Source: Opitutia bacterium UBA7441 (lineage in GTDB: Bacteria; Verrucomicrobiota; Verrucomicrobiia; Opitutales; Coraliomargaritaceae). From it: 6,562 nt of DNA. The DNA lies in contig DLQD01000091.1 of the NCBI GenBank assembly GCA_002480015.1, forward strand, positions 1-6,562, given 5' to 3'. Shown in pieces: positions 4,470-6,562 of the stretch. Both the position numbers and the translations under genes were made by a program. The notes beneath the pieces are model-generated. The model was not told the DNA's origin and searched no databases. It was given only the letters and a program-made list of their open reading frames with translations. The number at the start of each line of letters is the position of its first letter. The first letter of the stretch is position 1.

Positions 4470-5447
4470 TCACACGTCCCGCGCACAGCGGAAGCCGAGA
4501 TTCGTGGTGGCGGAATCTGGGGTGTTGCCAGTCCGTGCACCCAAGCGATAGCGGTTGCAGTAGCTTTCATGGCAGAGAAAAGAGCCACCTTTCATAACAC
4601 GGCTCTCCCCGCGGGCGGGGCCTTTCGGATTGATGCGAGTGGCGTCACTCGCCGGGACGTGCCAGGTCGGGCTGAACCAATCGGCGCACCACTCCCAGAC
4701 GTTGCCAACTAGATTGTAAAAGCCGCCGTCCATCTTGCGGTAAGCGGTGACGGGCGCAGTCCATGCGTAGCCGTCGGCCGCGGTATTGTTGTTCGGGAAA
4801 TCACCCTGCCAGACATTGCAGCGGTGCTTACCCTCGGGTTCCAGTTCCGTGCCCCAGGGATACATGGTCTGCACATTCTCGGGTCCACGCGCGGCGACCT
4901 CCCATTCGGCTTCGGTCGGCAGACGCTTGCCCGCCCAAGTCGCGTAGGCAAGGGCGTCGTTCCACGAAACATGAACCACGGGGTGATCCATCCTTTTTTT
5001 GATAGTCGACCCCGCACCCTCGGGCTTGCGCCAATGTGCGCCCTCGATCGCATACCACCACTGGAGGCCTTGCACCGTCTTGGTCTCACGGAGCTTCCGC
5101 TGTTTGGAATTGGATAGCTGCCCGATGAACACAAAGGCCCAGCCGAATTTTTCAGACTCAGTCAGGTAGCCCGTATCCTCGACAAATTCGGCAAACTGGG
5201 CGTTGGTCACGGCGGTTTGGTCGAGCCAATAACTATCTAGTGTGATTTCGCGAAATGGCCCTTCACCATCGGACTCCCAAGCGCCTGCTCCTTCGTAGCC
5301 GATGCGATATTTGCCACCATCGACTCGGATCATCCCTTCAGTCTCGCCAGGTTTCGCGCATGTCGTCGACTGGCTCAAGACGATCGAAGGCGATGCCTCG
5401 CCGCCTTCACGACGGGGAATACAACAGCCTTTTTTCGCCTCATTCAT
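4470..5447 (-). CDS. Formylglycine-generating enzyme (FGE-sulfatase family), sulfatase activator
   Basis: 325 residues that follow human SUMF1 closely from residue 39 onward. The family oxidises a Cys (in CxPxR) of sulfatases to formylglycine using O2 and copper. The two active-site cysteines are present in GGSFLCHESYCNRYR as Cys292 and Cys297, and the hallmark ARTGNTPDSATTNLGFRC follows. Calcium-site segments are also recognisable: NVWQGDFPNNNTAADGY (211-227) and NLVGNVWEW (245-253). HPVVHVSWNDALAYATWAGK (155-174) and RLPTEAEWE are family signatures. The first 38 residues are a low-complexity tail with Cys8-Cys9 in GCCIPRR and no signal peptide, so the enzyme is likely cytoplasmic. The start at 5447 keeps this tail; Met39 is an alternative beginning at the domain edge. 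No sulfatase gene is adjacent; the partner enzymes must lie elsewhere. proS lies 149 bases upstream on the same strand, with a candidate promoter in the gap. Confidence 0.93.
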   Translation of the reverse strand: MNEAKKGCCIPRREGGEASPSIVLSQSTTCAKPGETEGMIRVDGGKYRIGYEGAGAWESDGEGPFREITLDSYWLDQTAVTNAQFAEFVEDTGYLTESEKFGWAFVFIGQLSNSKQRKLRETKTVQGLQWWYAIEGAHWRKPEGAGSTIKKRMDHPVVHVSWNDALAYATWAGKRLPTEAEWEVAARGPENVQTMYPWGTELEPEGKHRCNVWQGDFPNNNTAADGYAWTAPVTAYRKMDGGFYNLVGNVWEWCADWFSPTWHVPASDATRINPKGPARGESRVMKGGSFLCHESYCNRYRLGARTGNTPDSATTNLGFRCARDV

Positions 5448-5454
5448 GAGGGGT

Positions 5455-5483
5455 ATTAACGAAGTTTACTGACCTGGCATCAA
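5455..5483 (-). promoter_or_regulatory. Candidate promoter for the formylglycine-generating enzyme gene
   Basis: On the minus strand TTGATG (plus 5478-5483) and GTTAAT (plus 5455-5460) are 17 bases apart, each matching 4 of 6 consensus positions. The -10 ends 7 bases before the ATG at 5447, again predicting a transcript that starts at about the start codon. No Shine-Dalgarno is present (CCCCTC precedes the ATG). Confidence 0.3.
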
Positions 5484-5596
5484 GCAAATCTTAGACATCC
5501 GGAATGCTCCAGTAGCTCAGCGCCTCGCTTACATATCCAGAACACTGCCTATCTCCCGACTGCTTGAAACTAATTACCGAAACTTAGAAGCGCCCG

Positions 5597-6562
5597 CTAA
5601 TAACTCTTCGCGAAGATCACCCGTTTGCCGGGCTGGCCAGTGAAAACGCAGGGCACAACCTCGTCCACCGAAGCGTTGGGAATACAGCGAACCGTCACCT
5701 TGTATTGCTTGGCAATCTTGTCTTCGAGTTGAGCGTCACAGCAAAAGCCCATGGAGGCAAATCCGCCGTGGATCTCGGGGGCGTCGGCGTTCTTGGGTGT
5801 GAAGAATTCGATGAACTCGGCCTCACTTGTGATCTCGCGGGTGTGCTCGTCGCGGAAGGCCTTGGCCTTGGCCAACATGCCAGCCTGCATCTCTTCGAGG
5901 ATATCGGTGATACCTGCGACGAAGGCGTCGCGTGGGATGCTTTGCTTGTCCTTGGGCGCACGGTCGCGGCGACCGACGAAGACGCTGCCACTCTCCATAT
6001 CGCGCGGACCGACTTCAACGCGGAGCGGGATACCCTTTTTAATCCAGCCCCAGGCTTTTTCCCCACCACGTAGGTCGCGGTCGTCAAATTCGACGCGGAT
6101 GCGCCCGTCGAGATAGTTTTGTGCTTCAAGTTGAGACTTGAGCTCGATGCAGTAGTCGAGGACCTGCTGACGCGTCTCTTCCTTCGGCGTGACGGGTATA
6201 ATGACGACGTGTGAAGGCGCAATGCGCGGCGGCAAGGCGAGGCCGTCGTCGTCCGAGTGCGTCATGATCAGGCCACCGATCAAGCGTGTGGAGACACCCC
6301 ACGAAGTCGTCCAAGCGAACTCCTCTTTGCCCTCGGCACTGAGGTATTTGATATTGCTGGACTTGGCAAAGTTCTGACCGAGAAAATGCGAGGTGCCGGC
6401 TTGGAGTGCCTTGCGGTCTTGCATCATTGCCTCAATGGCGAAGGTGGCATCAGCCCCAGGGAAGCGCTCGGCTTCGGTCTTCTCGCCCGTGAGCACGGGC
6501 ATGGCCATAAAGTTTTCGGCGAAGTCGGCATAGACTTCGAGCATCTTACGCGTCTCCTCCAT
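5597..6562 (-). CDS. proS: Proline--tRNA ligase, archaeal/eukaryotic type, C-terminal part (5' end beyond window)
   Basis: 321 residues are visible; the first codon at 6562 is an in-frame ATG at the window edge and very probably internal, because complete enzymes of this type have roughly 480-500 residues and motifs 1 and 2 are missing. The enzyme charges tRNA-Pro with proline using ATP. Visible parts are the class II catalytic segment QAGTSHFLGQNFAK (54-67); motif 3, WGVSTRLIGGLIMTHSDDDG (88-107) followed by LALPPRIAP; then the HGTH-type anticodon-binding domain (about 117-220, with RVEVGPRDMESGSV); and a C-terminal zinc-binding-like domain with Cys274, Cys275, Cys293 and Cys305. It ends in the family's terminal Tyr (IFAKSY). 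The editing insertion of the E. coli-type enzyme is not seen between the catalytic motifs present, consistent with the short type. Nothing in the visible part is broken. Confidence 0.95.
   Translation of the reverse strand: MEETRKMLEVYADFAENFMAMPVLTGEKTEAERFPGADATFAIEAMMQDRKALQAGTSHFLGQNFAKSSNIKYLSAEGKEEFAWTTSWGVSTRLIGGLIMTHSDDDGLALPPRIAPSHVVIIPVTPKEETRQQVLDYCIELKSQLEAQNYLDGRIRVEFDDRDLRGGEKAWGWIKKGIPLRVEVGPRDMESGSVFVGRRDRAPKDKQSIPRDAFVAGITDILEEMQAGMLAKAKAFRDEHTREITSEAEFIEFFTPKNADAPEIHGGFASMGFCCDAQLEDKIAKQYKVTVRCIPNASVDEVVPCVFTGQPGKRVIFAKSY

Noticed and set aside
5508..5535. TAGCTCAGC string resembling a tRNA D-arm
   Set aside because: No acceptor stem, anticodon arm or T-arm sequence can be fitted in the following 60 bases, so no tRNA is called.

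Overview
The window looks like ordinary chromosomal core sequence from a Gram-negative bacterium, most plausibly a Verrucomicrobiota member of the Opitutae/Coraliomargarita type. That placement is inference, resting on four things: a TolB-like periplasmic propeller protein; a copper-type formylglycine-generating enzyme (a sulfatase activator, common in marine sulfatase-rich Verrucomicrobiota and Planctomycetota); an archaeal/eukaryotic-type prolyl-tRNA synthetase; and a near absence of Shine-Dalgarno sequences. I see no phage, IS element, CRISPR array, tRNA, rRNA or defence system.

Layout. A TolB-like gene (40-1233, minus) is divergent from an Mrp/ApbC-type Fe-S carrier ATPase gene (1538-2602, plus), with 304 bp between them. 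A small uncharacterised basic/acidic helical protein follows (2687-2926, plus) and ends in a hairpin terminator candidate. It converges with a MazG-like/dCTPase-like nucleotide pyrophosphohydrolase (3033-3398, minus). That gene shares a 72-bp divergent promoter region, with overlapping -10 boxes on opposite strands, with panB (3471-4217, plus), the first enzyme committed to pantothenate. panB converges with the formylglycine-generating enzyme gene (4470-5447, minus); the 252 bp between them hold a (CT)9 tract, short hairpins and a ~100-bp imperfect inverted repeat. Upstream of the latter on the same strand lies the 3' two-thirds of proS (5597-6562, minus), cut by the window edge.

The genes are mostly single housekeeping units (envelope integrity, Fe-S cluster delivery, nucleotide sanitation, CoA precursor synthesis, sulfatase maturation, translation) rather than one pathway. 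The points worth a second look are inside these families: an Mrp without its C-terminal CxxC metal-binding pair, a PanB with a shortened active-site loop and a truncated C-terminus, a bacterial formylglycine-generating enzyme with a Cys-Cys N-terminal tail, the inverted-repeat element at 4338-4436, and a recurring arrangement in which a -10-like hexamer sits 6-7 nt before the ATG, hinting at leaderless transcripts.
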